64,000 nucleotides of DNA from Solwaraspora sp. WMMD791 (GTDB taxonomy: Bacteria > Actinomycetota > Actinomycetes > Mycobacteriales > Micromonosporaceae), in contig NZ_CP120737.1 in the NCBI RefSeq assembly GCF_029581195.1, positions 5,743,001 through 5,807,000 on the forward strand, given 5' to 3'. Of this stretch, positions 1-7,887 are shown piece by piece (within the stretch, counting starts at the first letter, position 1; each line of letters opens with the position of its first letter). The notes under the pieces were generated by a model, which did not search any database, was not told the origin of the DNA, and saw only the letters and a program-made list of their open reading frames with translations. Made by a program: the position numbers and the translations under genes.

Positions 1-153
1 GACCCGGCCGGGGTGGCGGTGCCGGAGCTCCTGTTGCACGTCGACGGCGACCAGGCGTGGTGGCGGTGGAGCGACGAACCGTTCGACGACGATGATGACG
101 AGGACGGCGCGGGCAGCGACAGTGCCGGCTCCGACGCGGTGGGTGACCGGTGA
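1..153 (+). CDS. C-terminal end of an unknown protein (partial)
   Basis: The reading frame is open from the first base and stops at TGA 151-153. It gives 50 residues, ending in a strongly acidic, Gly/Ser-rich tail with the run FDDDDDEDG. No family can be recognised from this fragment. The stop overlaps the GTG start of the lipoprotein gene downstream (GTGA), so the two genes are probably co-transcribed and translationally coupled. The beginning of the gene lies outside the window. Confidence 0.6.
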   Translation, partial: DPAGVAVPELLLHVDGDQAWWRWSDEPFDDDDDEDGAGSDSAGSDAVGDR

Positions 154-734
154 GGCATCCGTGGATCGCGGCGCTGTTGACGGTGGCGCTGCTCGGTGCC
201 TGCGCCGGGCAGTTGCCGCAACCCGGGCCGCAGCCACCGGACCACGACTGGACACCGACCCCGTCGCCGACCCCGCTGCCGTCGGTGGAGCCGTCACCTG
301 ACTGCCCGGCCTCCGGGGCACTGCTGAGCCTGGGCGAGGTGAACGCCGCGATGGGGCTGCGGGTGCTGTCGATCTGGCTGGTCAACTGTGCTGACGAGCC
401 GGTGCACGTCGACGGCTTCCCGGAGATCGTGGTGCTCGACGAGCAGCGGCAACCGCTCGTGGTCGAGGTGATCGAGGGTGTCGAGGTGATCGCCCGGATC
501 GAGACACTGGCCCGCAGCCCGCAGCCGGTCACGGTGCTACCGGGCCAGCGGGCGGCGGCGGTGCTGGCCTGGCGCAACACCGTGGACGACGTGCGGGTGC
601 CGCCGACGCACGGCACCTTCCTGAGCGTGGCGCCGGGAGTCGGCGTACCCGCGCAACTGCTGGAGCCCGACGGCGGCCTCGACATCGGCACCACCGGTCG
701 GGTCGCGGTCAGTCCGTGGGCACCGGCCGACTGA
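150..734 (+). CDS. Putative lipoprotein, DUF4232-like
   Basis: The 194-residue product starts with a short positive N-end (MRHPW), a hydrophobic segment and the lipobox LLGAC at about residues 14-18, so Cys18 is probably lipidated and the protein anchored outside the membrane. A Pro-rich linker (residues 20-50) precedes a beta-rich domain beginning at CPASG, with a second Cys in the LVNC segment. This pattern resembles the DUF4232 extracytoplasmic domain, whose function is unknown to me. The GTG start overlaps the stop of the preceding gene. The 3' end overlaps the convergent hydrolase gene by about 26 bases. Confidence 0.75.
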   Translation: MRHPWIAALLTVALLGACAGQLPQPGPQPPDHDWTPTPSPTPLPSVEPSPDCPASGALLSLGEVNAAMGLRVLSIWLVNCADEPVHVDGFPEIVVLDEQRQPLVVEVIEGVEVIARIETLARSPQPVTVLPGQRAAAVLAWRNTVDDVRVPPTHGTFLSVAPGVGVPAQLLEPDGGLDIGTTGRVAVSPWAPAD

Positions 735-1281
735 TCGGCGAGGCGTCGGCCAGAGCGGCGACCAGCCGTTCCCCGGCCGGCCAGGGGCCGTAGCCGCTGG
801 CGGTCTCGATGTGCCCGGCGTCGCCGGCGTCGTACAGTTCGGCGCCCCAGTCGGCGGCGTAGCGCGCGAACTCCTCGACGGTCGTGTACGGGTCGGTGCG
901 GCTGGCGACCAGGACGGTGCGAAACGGCAGCCGCTGCCGGGGGACCGCGTCGGTGTACAGGTCGGTCGGGTCGTCCGGGCCGGGCCGCCACCCCGGGTCC
1001 AGGTACGGCGGGGTGACCAGCAGGGCCGCGGCCACCGGGCCGTGGTGACGTGCCGCCCAGTGCGCCACCGTCAGGCAGCCGGCGCTGTGCGCGATCAGCA
1101 CCGCCGGTTCGTCGCTGGCGGTGATCGCCGCGTGCAGCGCGGCCAGCCGCTCGGCCAGCACGTACGGCGGTCCGGGCGGCGGCGGTGCCCACCGGTAACC
1201 GGGGTTGGCCGCCGCCCACCGGTTGAGCCAGTGTTCCGGGCGGGGCAGCCCCCGGCCGGGGACCAGTAGATGGCGGGCCAT
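709..1281 (-). CDS. RBBP9/YdeN-type alpha/beta hydrolase
   Basis: The product (190 residues) is a small alpha/beta hydrolase of the RBBP9/YdeN serine-hydrolase family. An N-terminal VPGRG turn is followed by W-rich helices, the nucleophile elbow HSAGC (Ser is the nucleophile), an acidic residue in the SRTDPY strand, and the C-terminal GHIETASGYGPWP motif, which carries the catalytic His and is typical of the family. I start at the ATG that puts the first beta strand (RHLLVPG) at the N terminus. A GTG seven codons upstream (1302) is possible; neither has a clear ribosome site. The natural substrate is unknown. Its 3' end overlaps the convergent lipoprotein gene. Confidence 0.85.
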   Translation of the reverse strand: MARHLLVPGRGLPRPEHWLNRWAAANPGYRWAPPPPGPPYVLAERLAALHAAITASDEPAVLIAHSAGCLTVAHWAARHHGPVAAALLVTPPYLDPGWRPGPDDPTDLYTDAVPRQRLPFRTVLVASRTDPYTTVEEFARYAADWGAELYDAGDAGHIETASGYGPWPAGERLVAALADASPISRPVPTD

Positions 1282-1374
1282 CGATCGAGAGTACGTCGAC
1301 ACGGTCGCCGCCAGCGGCCGGGCCGCCCGGGGTGGGTGACCACCCTGGACGGCCCGGCACGGTGGTGGTGGCGG

Positions 1375-2442
1375 TCAGACCAGCCGCAGCGTCGGGTACG
1401 CCGCGAAGACCGCGTTGAGCGGTGCGAAGTAGGTCGTACCGCCGGTGGTGCAGTTGCCGCTGCCGCCGGAGGTCATGCCGAGCGCGACGGTGCCGGCGAA
1501 CAGCGCACCGCCGCTGTCGCCCGGCTGGGCGCAGACGTTGGTCCGGATCAGGCCCCGGACGGTGCCCTGGGGGTAGGTGACCGAGGCGTTGACGCCGGTC
1601 ACCGAGCCACTGCGGACTCCGGTGGTGCTGCCGCTGCGGCGGACCGACTGACCGACGTACGCGTTGCCGACCGAGGTGATCGACTGGCTGCCCGGGTAGA
1701 GGTAGACCGCGCCGGGGCGGGCGATGCTGCTGTTGGTGTACTGCACGATGCCGTAGTCGTTGCCGGGGAAGCTGGAGACCACCCGGTTGCCGAGCACGGT
1801 GCTGCGGCTGGAGTTGGCGTACCAGGTGGCGGCGCTGGCGGTGCAGTGCCCGGCGGTGACGAAGTAGTTGGCGGTGGAGGTGCGGACGTTGAAGCCGAGG
1901 GAGCAGCGGGAGCCGTTGCTGCCGTAGATGGCCTCGCCGCCGGCGATCATCAGGCTGAACTCACCGTCGGTGTGCTCCAGCCGGGCGGCGTCGCCGGCGG
2001 CGGCTACCGCCGCTTCGACCAGGGCCAGCCGGTGGCCGGTGACCGTGCTGTCCACGGTGACCACGACCTGGTTGGCGGCCAGGTCGATGGCGCGGGCGGT
2101 GCCGACGAAGGCGGCGGCCCGTTCGATCCGGGCGGTCACCGCTTCGAGGTCGGCGCTGCTGTAGGTGACGGTCCTGGCGACCGCACCGGCCTGGCGGGCC
2201 GCTCGGGCAGCGGTGTCGTCGGTGACGGTGACGACCATCCGACCGGTGGCCTCGTCGAGGTAGGCCCCGGCCGACCGGTCGCCGAGTTCGGCGCTGATCT
2301 CGGCGGCGGTGTCCGCGCCGGCGGCGAACAGCGGTACGGGTGCGGCCTGGGCGGCCGACGGCCAGAGGGCCATTCCGACGAGTAGCAGCGGGGCGGCGAG
2401 GGTGGCCGCGGCGCGCTTGACGGGGGTGCTGATGGCTGGCAC
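1375..2442 (-). CDS. Secreted streptogrisin-like S1 serine protease (pre-pro-enzyme)
   Basis: The gene encodes a 355-residue secreted chymotrypsin-fold protease. Residues 1-33 are a signal peptide ending AQA. Residues about 40-165 are an alpha-lytic-type propeptide that would fold the enzyme and then be removed. The mature enzyme probably begins near IAGGEAIYG (about 166). The catalytic triad is visible as His199 (TAGHC), Asp229 (GNDYG) and Ser310 (GDSGG), and paired cysteines (180/200, 304/331) suit the family disulfides. The GTG start at 2442 is chosen because AGGAGG sits five bases upstream and the signal peptide begins directly there; a longer frame reaches 2574 but adds non-signal sequence. 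It is likely an extracellular protein-degrading enzyme. Confidence 0.92.
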   Translation of the reverse strand: MPAISTPVKRAAATLAAPLLLVGMALWPSAAQAAPVPLFAAGADTAAEISAELGDRSAGAYLDEATGRMVVTVTDDTAARAARQAGAVARTVTYSSADLEAVTARIERAAAFVGTARAIDLAANQVVVTVDSTVTGHRLALVEAAVAAAGDAARLEHTDGEFSLMIAGGEAIYGSNGSRCSLGFNVRTSTANYFVTAGHCTASAATWYANSSRSTVLGNRVVSSFPGNDYGIVQYTNSSIARPGAVYLYPGSQSITSVGNAYVGQSVRRSGSTTGVRSGSVTGVNASVTYPQGTVRGLIRTNVCAQPGDSGGALFAGTVALGMTSGGSGNCTTGGTTYFAPLNAVFAAYPTLRLV

Positions 2443-2694
2443 GTGCGCCTCCTGTGGTGTGGGGGTGCGTGCGGTACGCCGGTCGGCGTGCCTGGACGGG
2501 GGCGGACAACTTTGACTATCCATCTCCCTCGATCTCGTGTCCCAAAGGCTCCCATCCCAGCCGGAAGGCCACAAGAACTAACATTGGGGAGAGGTACCCC
2601 GTGTTATGACAGCGCCGCCGTCGCCCGTCGGACCGTGGCCGTGTCCTCGTCTGCCTGCCCGAGCCGATGGCCGGCCAGTGCGTCCACCCAGATC

Positions 2695-2746
2695 TTGAGC
2701 GAGTGCTCAACTTGGTGCTAGCCTCTGATTTGAGCGACTGCTCAAA
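2695..2746. promoter_or_regulatory. Two tandem palindromic operators, probably for the operon's own TetR repressor
   Basis: Two inverted repeats share one design: TTGAGCGAGTGCTCAA at 2695-2710, with six-base arms and a four-base spacer, and TTTGAGCGACTGCTCAAA at 2729-2746, with seven-base arms and the same spacer length. Their centres lie 35 bases apart. A promoter can be drawn with -35 TTGAGC (2695-2700) and -10 TAGCCT (2719-2724), so operator 1 covers the -35 and operator 2 covers the likely start of transcription. The downstream operon ends with a TetR-family gene, which makes autoregulation the natural reading; binding is inferred. Confidence 0.75.
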
Positions 2747-2760
2747 TTGGGGAGGTCGTG

Positions 2761-3426
2761 GTGTTGTACGTCGAGACGCTGATCCGCGCGCCGATCGGAC
2801 GGGTGTGGCAGCACACTCAGGACCCGGCCCGGCACAGCCGGTGGGACCTGCGCTTCACCCGGATCGAGCCGTACGGTTCGCATGGGCGGTTCCGGTACGC
2901 CACCCGGCTGCTGCCCGGCCTGACGATCGCCGGCACCGGACAGTCCGCCGGTGAACGTCGTCGACCGGACGGCTCCGCCACCTCCGTGCTGCGGTTCTCC
3001 TGCGATCACCGGCTGTCGCTGATCCGGTCCGGCCACGGCTTCTGGCGCTACCAGCCGACCGCCGACGGCGTACGGTTCTGGACCGGCTACGACTACACCC
3101 CCGGGTGGGGCCGGTGCGGACCGGTCGCCGACCGGATCTTCCGTCCCGTCTTCGGCTGGGCCACCGCCTGGTCGTTCGACCGGCTGCGACTGTGGCTGGA
3201 GCACGGCGTACCGCCGGAGCGCAGCCGCGACCAGGCACTGGCCGAGGTCGCCGGCCGGCTCACCCTGGTGGCCGTCGCCGTCGCGCTCGATCAACGGCTC
3301 GCGCTGCTGGCCGTACCGCTGGCCGTGCTCGCACCGCCACTGCCCGGCACCCCGGCGGCCAGACGGTGCCGGCCGCGCCACTACCGCCGGGCAGCGGCCC
3401 ACACCGAACAGAAGGTGGCCCGGTGA
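2761..3426 (+). CDS. SRPBCC-fold (polyketide cyclase/START-like) protein
   Basis: The first about 150 residues have the SRPBCC pattern: an N-terminal beta strand (YVETLIRAP), the helix IGRVWQHTQD, then W-rich strands that would form a hydrophobic ligand pocket. The C-terminal part has a hydrophobic stretch (about 165-200, LTLVAVAVAL and LALLAVPLAVLA) and a basic tail, so membrane attachment is possible. I start at GTG 2761, five bases after GGAGG; GTG 2758 would leave only two bases. It is the first gene of a three-gene operon with DUF4166 and TetR genes joined by GTGA and ATGA overlaps. The ligand is unknown. Confidence 0.75.
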   Translation: MLYVETLIRAPIGRVWQHTQDPARHSRWDLRFTRIEPYGSHGRFRYATRLLPGLTIAGTGQSAGERRRPDGSATSVLRFSCDHRLSLIRSGHGFWRYQPTADGVRFWTGYDYTPGWGRCGPVADRIFRPVFGWATAWSFDRLRLWLEHGVPPERSRDQALAEVAGRLTLVAVAVALDQRLALLAVPLAVLAPPLPGTPAARRCRPRHYRRAAAHTEQKVAR

Positions 3427-4094
3427 CCTCGATCTTCCAGCAGGCGCTCGGCGCCGACTTCGACCGGCTGCATCCACGCCTGCAGCGCCGCTTCGGCATC
3501 AGCAGCGCGCAGTCCACCAGCTGTATCGGCACCGGGGTGATGGACCGGATCTGGCACGGCCCGGCGGTCACCCTGCCGTTTCTGCGGCTCGGGGCGACCC
3601 GCCACATTCTCTTCCCCGAGCAGGGCAGCAACGTCCAGTTCTGCATCGAGAACTACGCGTACCGCGACAGTTTCGGCCGGGAGACCGTGACCTTCGTCCG
3701 GTCCTTCGACATCGCGCCACACCGGCGTCGCCGCTTCGACGCGACGATGGTCTACAGCCCGCAGCGGTCGGCCATCGTCGACTATCTGGGCACCCATCAG
3801 CACTACGGGGTGCTGCTGGATCTGCGGGTCGACCGGCGCGGCGCGCTGACCATCCGTACCGGCGAGCAGCGGTACGCCGGCCACCGGTTCCCGGTCGCCC
3901 TGGCCGGCGCGGCCGAGGTGCGGGAGTGGTGGGACGACGCCGACGACTGCTTCCGGATCGAGGTACGGGTGACCAACCGGTTCCTCGGTCCGGTCTTCGG
4001 GTACCGGGGCCGGTTCACGACGCGGTACGTGGACACGGGGACGGCCCCGGTGCCCGCCGCCGTGCGTCCGGTGCGGGAGAATCCCCGCGTATGA
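3423..4094 (+). CDS. DUF4166-family protein
   Basis: The 223-residue product matches the DUF4166 pattern I know: an N-terminal FQQALG..F..LHP..QRRFG segment, then GTGVMDRIWHG and a series of beta strands rich in aromatic residues. The family often sits beside SRPBCC proteins or is fused to NAD-binding proteins; its activity is not known to me. The GTG start at 3423 overlaps the preceding stop by four bases, and the stop overlaps the TetR ATG by four bases, so the three proteins are made from one message in a fixed order. There is no signal peptide and it is probably cytoplasmic. Confidence 0.8.
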   Translation: MTSIFQQALGADFDRLHPRLQRRFGISSAQSTSCIGTGVMDRIWHGPAVTLPFLRLGATRHILFPEQGSNVQFCIENYAYRDSFGRETVTFVRSFDIAPHRRRRFDATMVYSPQRSAIVDYLGTHQHYGVLLDLRVDRRGALTIRTGEQRYAGHRFPVALAGAAEVREWWDDADDCFRIEVRVTNRFLGPVFGYRGRFTTRYVDTGTAPVPAAVRPVRENPRV

Positions 4095-4807
4095 GCCCTG
4101 ATCCGCGGCCGGTGAGCACCGACCCCGGGCCGGTCGGCCGCCGCGCCAGCGCCGAGGCCCCGGCCAGCACCACCAGGCAGCGCCTGATGGACGGGGCGCT
4201 GCAGGCGATCCGCCAGCACGGCATCGCCGGGGTCTCCGCCCGTACGGTCGCCGCCTGCGCCGGAGTCAACCAGGCGTTGGTGTTCTACCACTTCGGCACG
4301 CTCGACGACCTGCTCGCCACCGCCTGCCAGGCGGCCACCGTCGACCGGGTCGCGCATTACCGGGACCGGTTCGCGGCCGTCCGGTCGCTGCGGGAGCTGT
4401 TGGAGCTCGGCCGTGACCTGCACGAGCAGGAGCGTCGCAACGGCAGTCTGGCCGTGCTCGCCCAGCTGCTCGCCGGCGCGCAGGTCGACGACCGGCTCGC
4501 CGCGCCGACCGCCGCCGCGCTGCGGTTGTGGACCGACGAGATCGAGCAGGTGCTGCGCCGGGTGCTGGCCGGTTCGCCGCTGGCCGAGCTGGCGGACCCG
4601 GCCGGGCTCGCCCGCGCGGTCACGGCCGGGTTCATCGGCCTGGAGCTGTACGACGGCATCGACCGGCCGGGTGCCGACGCCGCTCTGGCCACGTTGGAGC
4701 AGTTGGCGGTGCTCGCCGACGTCGTCGACGAGTTGGGGCCGATCGCCCGACGCGCCGTCCGTGGCCGGCTGGGCTCCCGTCGTCGCTCCGGCCCACGCTC
4801 GCGGTAG
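4091..4807 (+). CDS. TetR/AcrR-family transcriptional regulator
   Basis: The 238-residue protein has a disordered N-terminal tail of about 25 residues and then a TetR helix-turn-helix (about 29-75): TRQRLMDGALQAIRQHG, GVSARTVAACAGVNQALVFYHFG, with the family hallmark YHF before the LDDLL helix. The rest is a helical ligand-binding domain ending in a basic tail. It closes the SRPBCC-DUF4166 operon (ATGA overlap) and probably represses it through the two TTGAGC-N4-GCTCAA palindromes upstream. The inducer is unknown; a hydrophobic molecule bound by the SRPBCC partner is an attractive guess only. Confidence 0.9.
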   Translation: MSPDPRPVSTDPGPVGRRASAEAPASTTRQRLMDGALQAIRQHGIAGVSARTVAACAGVNQALVFYHFGTLDDLLATACQAATVDRVAHYRDRFAAVRSLRELLELGRDLHEQERRNGSLAVLAQLLAGAQVDDRLAAPTAAALRLWTDEIEQVLRRVLAGSPLAELADPAGLARAVTAGFIGLELYDGIDRPGADAALATLEQLAVLADVVDELGPIARRAVRGRLGSRRRSGPRSR

Positions 4808-4855
4808 TCCGCCGTCGGGCCACAGCTGGCGGGCCGGCGGCGGACGAAGCGGCGG

Positions 4856-5344
4856 TCACAGCGGCCCGAGGACGGTACGGGGGTCCGCCGCCAGCGTCAG
4901 CGTCTCCAGGATCGGCAGCAACTGGCGTTCCTCGTACCGGAAGTGTGACTCCATGATGGCAGCCAGGCCCTCCAGGTGCCGGTCCAGCTCGGCGGGTGCC
5001 GCGCAGGAGTCCACCGCCGCCTGCAGTCCGCCCAGCAGGTGCGCGATCATCGAGTGGTCCTGCCGCAGGTAGTAGAGCGTGTCGCGCAGTTCGGGGTGCT
5101 GCGCGGCGACGGCGGGGAACAGCTCGCGGTCCTCGCCCTCGTGGTGGGCGGTCAGCGCGGCGCAGAAGCCGTGGCAGTACAGCAGCAACTGCCTGGTCGC
5201 CGGTGCCACCGGCTCGCCGGCGGCCACCGCCTGTCTGGTCACGGCCAGGGCGTCGCGCAGCTTGTCGTGGGTGGCGCGCAGCTCGTGGCTCCAGGCCACC
5301 AGCCTGGCCGCCGCGCCCGTGCCTGTCGATTCGCCGTCACCCAT
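4856..5344 (-). CDS. Hemerythrin HHE domain protein
   Basis: The 162-residue protein is a four-helix hemerythrin-like protein. The expected iron ligands can be seen: a His in SHELRATHDKLR, the HHEGEDRELFP motif, QDHSMI, and ESHFRYEERQLLP, giving the HxxxE-type spacing of the family. Such proteins bind a di-iron centre and are linked to oxygen, nitric oxide or redox sensing. It appears to be transcribed alone and is convergent with the TetR operon. The ATG at 5344 has only a weak ribosome site. Substrate and partner are not shown by the sequence. Confidence 0.88.
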   Translation of the reverse strand: MGDGESTGTGAAARLVAWSHELRATHDKLRDALAVTRQAVAAGEPVAPATRQLLLYCHGFCAALTAHHEGEDRELFPAVAAQHPELRDTLYYLRQDHSMIAHLLGGLQAAVDSCAAPAELDRHLEGLAAIMESHFRYEERQLLPILETLTLAADPRTVLGPL

Positions 5345-6030
5345 GGGTGACGGGCGAAGGGACGACGTCGATCATCGTCGTGCTCCCTTCCGTCCGGCGC
5401 CTCCATGTCTGACACGGACTGCCACCGACACGCGACGCTGAGGCGACCTTAGCACGAGTCGTCGACCGGGCCTCGAGTGTGGAACATTCATTCTGCGGAA
5501 TACCGGGATGGGTGCCCGCTGTCTCGAAGCGACCCGGACCGCCAGCCGGGAAGCAGTCGGCTGCGGCAGTTGACGGGGGGTCGTATTTTCGATGGCGGAG
5601 GTGGCGGGCGGTTGATAGGATTGTCCTACGTCGAACTCACGGGGAGACAGACCACATGTTCAGCCTTCGCAATCGCGCTTGTATTCGCCGATGACCAGAC
5701 CGGCGATCCGACGTCGTTTCGCTCGGTAGTGGTTCGCCGCTGCGGCTGAGTCGTTCAGCCAGATTCCCGGTCCCGCCAGTCAACTTCCCGGTGGCCCGGT
5801 GCGGTCCACCGATATTCGGTCGGCACACCGTCGCGCTGGTGGTGAACCGTCGACTCTATACCCGTACACGCCCGTCGGACGCTGCCGCCGGCGCTGGCCG
5901 CTGCATGGTGCGGACGGTCGGTGCTGGCCGCTGAACGCCGACCACGACGTTCCTGGATTCCGCCGGTCGATGTCAGCGGAGGTGATGCACGATGGAGACT
6001 GACTGATACATTCCGGTACCTCGGTCCGCG
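5345..6030. other. 686-base stretch without a convincing gene
   Basis: This is the longest gene-poor stretch of the window. Its GC content is visibly lower than the neighbours, and the open frames in it lack codon bias and known motifs. A small promoter-like and ribosome-site-bearing segment lies at 5616-5694 and is listed separately. The left side must hold the promoter of the hemerythrin gene. I see no tRNA, repeat array or clear gene remnant elsewhere in it. Confidence 0.5.
5656..5694 (+). CDS. Possible 12-residue peptide MFSLRNRACIRR
   Basis: A very short frame begins with ATG 5656, nine bases after the GGAG of GGGGAGA (5641-5647), and ends with TGA. A -10-like TAGGAT lies at 5616-5621. 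The peptide is basic and contains one Cys among Arg codons, which is reminiscent of leader peptides, but no gene follows on this strand for more than 4 kb. It may be chance. I list it because the ribosome site and -10 are the only organised signals in this empty stretch. Confidence 0.2.
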   Translation: MFSLRNRACIRR

Positions 6031-6996
6031 TTACCGACGGGCCGTGGGAAACCACTGCATGCCGTACGCGAGATACAGTTCCGGCTCGTCGAACTCCGCG
6101 TACACCTCACTGACCGCGTCCGGCTGAATCAGTTCCCTTCCGGGCTGCGGTGAATCCAGCAACCGCACCGGCTCCCCGGTCACTCGTCGCACCCAACTGG
6201 GCATTTGATCAGGGTCGAATCGCACCCGCAGTTCGAAGCGTCGGCACCGTCGTGTCGCGGTCAGGACGTAATGCGGGTATGCGACCTGGCTCGGGCCCAG
6301 CCGGGTCACCACGCAGAAGTCGCACGACTCACCAGCGGCGAGTGGCCGGGGCAGCCCGACGACCAGTTGTGAGCGCTGGGGCAGCGGTCGCTCGTGCCGG
6401 ATCCTCCGACCGCCCCAGTGCACCCCGGCCTCGATGTCGAGGCCGGTGCTGCCTGGCGGGCAGGGTAGCGACATGCCGAGGGTGATCTGGTCGAGACCGT
6501 CGTGGTCGGCCACGATCCGGCGTTCCTCGTACGCCTCCATCGTCGGGGTGTCCAGTCGGACCAGCACCCGCAGCCGGTCGACGTGCCAGCCCGCGCCGGC
6601 CGGTTGCGCGCTGCGCCGGCCCAGCTCCCGGCCGATCGCCTCGGCCAGCAGTACCTCCGCCTCGTTGATCCGACGCAGCGCGGTGCGGTCCTCCCGGCCC
6701 AGCCGCCGGGCGAGCCAGGCGACCCGGCCCCGGAAATGGGTCTCCTGAGCCTGCGGATGCAGACCGAGGGCGACCCGGGCGGCGAGGGCCATGTCGTCGG
6801 GCAATTGCCGGGCCTGACCGTTGAGTTCGGCCACCACCCGTTCGCGCAGCTGGGCCGGGTCGTCGGCCCGGCCGGTTCCGCCGGCACCGCAGAGTGTCCG
6901 CAGGTGGTCACCGATCCGGCCGGACAGGTTGGCGGCGGACACCCCTCGGCCGGCCCGTAGCGCGCGCAGTTCGGACTTGATCTCCGTCACGGACAC
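6031..6996 (-). CDS. Hypothetical protein, 321 residues
   Basis: I do not recognise this protein. The first about 100 residues are helical and start with IKSELRALRAGRGVS, which looks like the start of an XRE-type helix-turn-helix protein, but the following helix pattern is not classical. Residues 100-320 look beta-rich, with many Arg and several Trp. There is no signal peptide or membrane segment. The start is GTG at 6996, or GTG two codons later; the region upstream carries a GTGACA/TGTCAC inverted repeat. It seems to be transcribed alone. Codon bias is normal for the window, so I take it to be a real gene. Confidence 0.6.
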   Translation of the reverse strand: MSVTEIKSELRALRAGRGVSAANLSGRIGDHLRTLCGAGGTGRADDPAQLRERVVAELNGQARQLPDDMALAARVALGLHPQAQETHFRGRVAWLARRLGREDRTALRRINEAEVLLAEAIGRELGRRSAQPAGAGWHVDRLRVLVRLDTPTMEAYEERRIVADHDGLDQITLGMSLPCPPGSTGLDIEAGVHWGGRRIRHERPLPQRSQLVVGLPRPLAAGESCDFCVVTRLGPSQVAYPHYVLTATRRCRRFELRVRFDPDQMPSWVRRVTGEPVRLLDSPQPGRELIQPDAVSEVYAEFDEPELYLAYGMQWFPTARR

Positions 6997-7038
6997 CAGA
7001 TGTCACCGCCCTTCCAAGGAACGTCACCTTGTCCACTT

Positions 7039-7066
7039 CGTGACACCAGCGGCAGATTTTGTCACG
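7039..7066. promoter_or_regulatory. Inverted repeat CGTGACA-N14-TGTCACG upstream of the 321-residue gene
   Basis: Seven-base perfect arms lie at 7039-7045 and 7060-7066, separated by 14 bases, about 45 to 70 bases upstream of the GTG start of the minus-strand hypothetical gene. More GTCAC/GTGAC boxes occur nearby at about 7008 and 7022. This could be a regulator site overlapping the promoter. No regulator is assigned. Confidence 0.35.
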
Positions 7067-7272
7067 TGTGCTGAGTTTCGCAGCCGGGCACCGGCGGTTG
7101 ACACTGGTTCCCGGCGTGATCCGACGTGATCCGCTCCTGAGCCGGAGGCGTGTGCCACCGTGCCGCCCTCCGCAGCCCGATCTGTGGGGCCGGGGCCGGT
7201 TCACGTCACCAGTACGTGGACAACGGGGATGACTCCGGTACCCGCAGCGGTGCGTTCCGGCTCGACCGGGCT

Positions 7273-7887
7273 TCAGCCCGGGGTGTGCGCCGCGCCCGCC
7301 GGGTCGAAAAGGGACTCCGGCGGGCCGGCGGCGACCGGGCCGGCCCGGTGCGGCGGCGGCGGTAGCTCGCGGGTCGGCTGCCGGCTGAACAGCCGTACGC
7401 CCCGACCGGTGGTGGCGGTGCGGGCGGTGACGTCGATGGTGACCGGGTGGACCGCGGCGGGTGGGGCGGTGAAGCCGCGGGTGCCCCAGCGGACCCAGAT
7501 CGCGACGCGGCCGGCGGCGGCCTCGGCGAGCAGCTTCTCCACCGTACGGCGCCGATCGGTGTGGTCGATCTCGACCACCACCGGCGCTGCGTCGGGCCGG
7601 GCGCAGGCGACGTCGACGACCGAGTGCTTGTCGGCCATCGGCGGCGGCAGCGGCAGGACACTGGCCGCGCGGCGGTACACCCGCCAGCCCTGCCGGGCAC
7701 CCCAGTCGGCGACGGTGTCGACGAGCAGGGCGGTGACCTGATCGGTGGTCAGGTCGGTGAAGGTCACTGTGGCGAGCCGGTCCGCCAACGAGTCGACCAC
7801 CACCGCCGCCGGGTCGCCTCCTGACGCCGGCCGGCCTGCCGTCGGGTCGCCTCCTGACGCCGGCTGGCCTGCCGTCGGGTCGGTCAC
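7273..7887 (-). CDS. Hypothetical protein with a possible nuclease-like fold and an N-terminal tandem repeat
   Basis: The protein (204 residues from GTG 7887) is unfamiliar. Its N terminus is a low-complexity segment made by a 33-base tandem duplication, giving two PTAG(Q/R)PASGGD copies. The middle (about 85-155) alternates strands and helices: ADKHSVVDVACARPDAAPVVVEID. A D...ExD pattern like this is loosely reminiscent of PD-(D/E)XK enzymes, but the Lys is missing, so this is only a hint. I chose GTG 7887 because it overlaps the stop of the upstream esterase (GTGA); a longer frame to 7938 exists. Confidence 0.55.
   Translation of the reverse strand: MTDPTAGQPASGGDPTAGRPASGGDPAAVVVDSLADRLATVTFTDLTTDQVTALLVDTVADWGARQGWRVYRRAASVLPLPPPMADKHSVVDVACARPDAAPVVVEIDHTDRRRTVEKLLAEAAAGRVAIWVRWGTRGFTAPPAAVHPVTIDVTARTATTGRGVRLFSRQPTRELPPPPHRAGPVAAGPPESLFDPAGAAHTPG
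7811..7882. repeat. 33-base tandem duplication inside the hypothetical gene
   Basis: Bases 7811-7843 and 7844-7876 are two 33-base copies that differ at one position (GGCC against GGCT), followed by the first six bases of a third copy. The unit is a multiple of three, so the frame is kept and eleven residues are repeated. High identity suggests a recent slippage event. Confidence 0.85.

Noticed and set aside
1330-1345. Small hairpin GGGTGG-GTGA-CCACCC after the protease gene
   Set aside because: A six-base stem in DNA this GC-rich occurs often by chance.
3105-4094. A longer plus-strand frame beginning inside the SRPBCC gene
   Set aside because: Only the part from GTG 3423 has DUF4166 features; the upstream part is an out-of-frame copy of the SRPBCC gene.
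4808-4855. Possible terminator TCCGCCG...CGGCGGA after the TetR gene
   Set aside because: The arms are only seven bases with a long loop and several mismatches inside; too weak to report.
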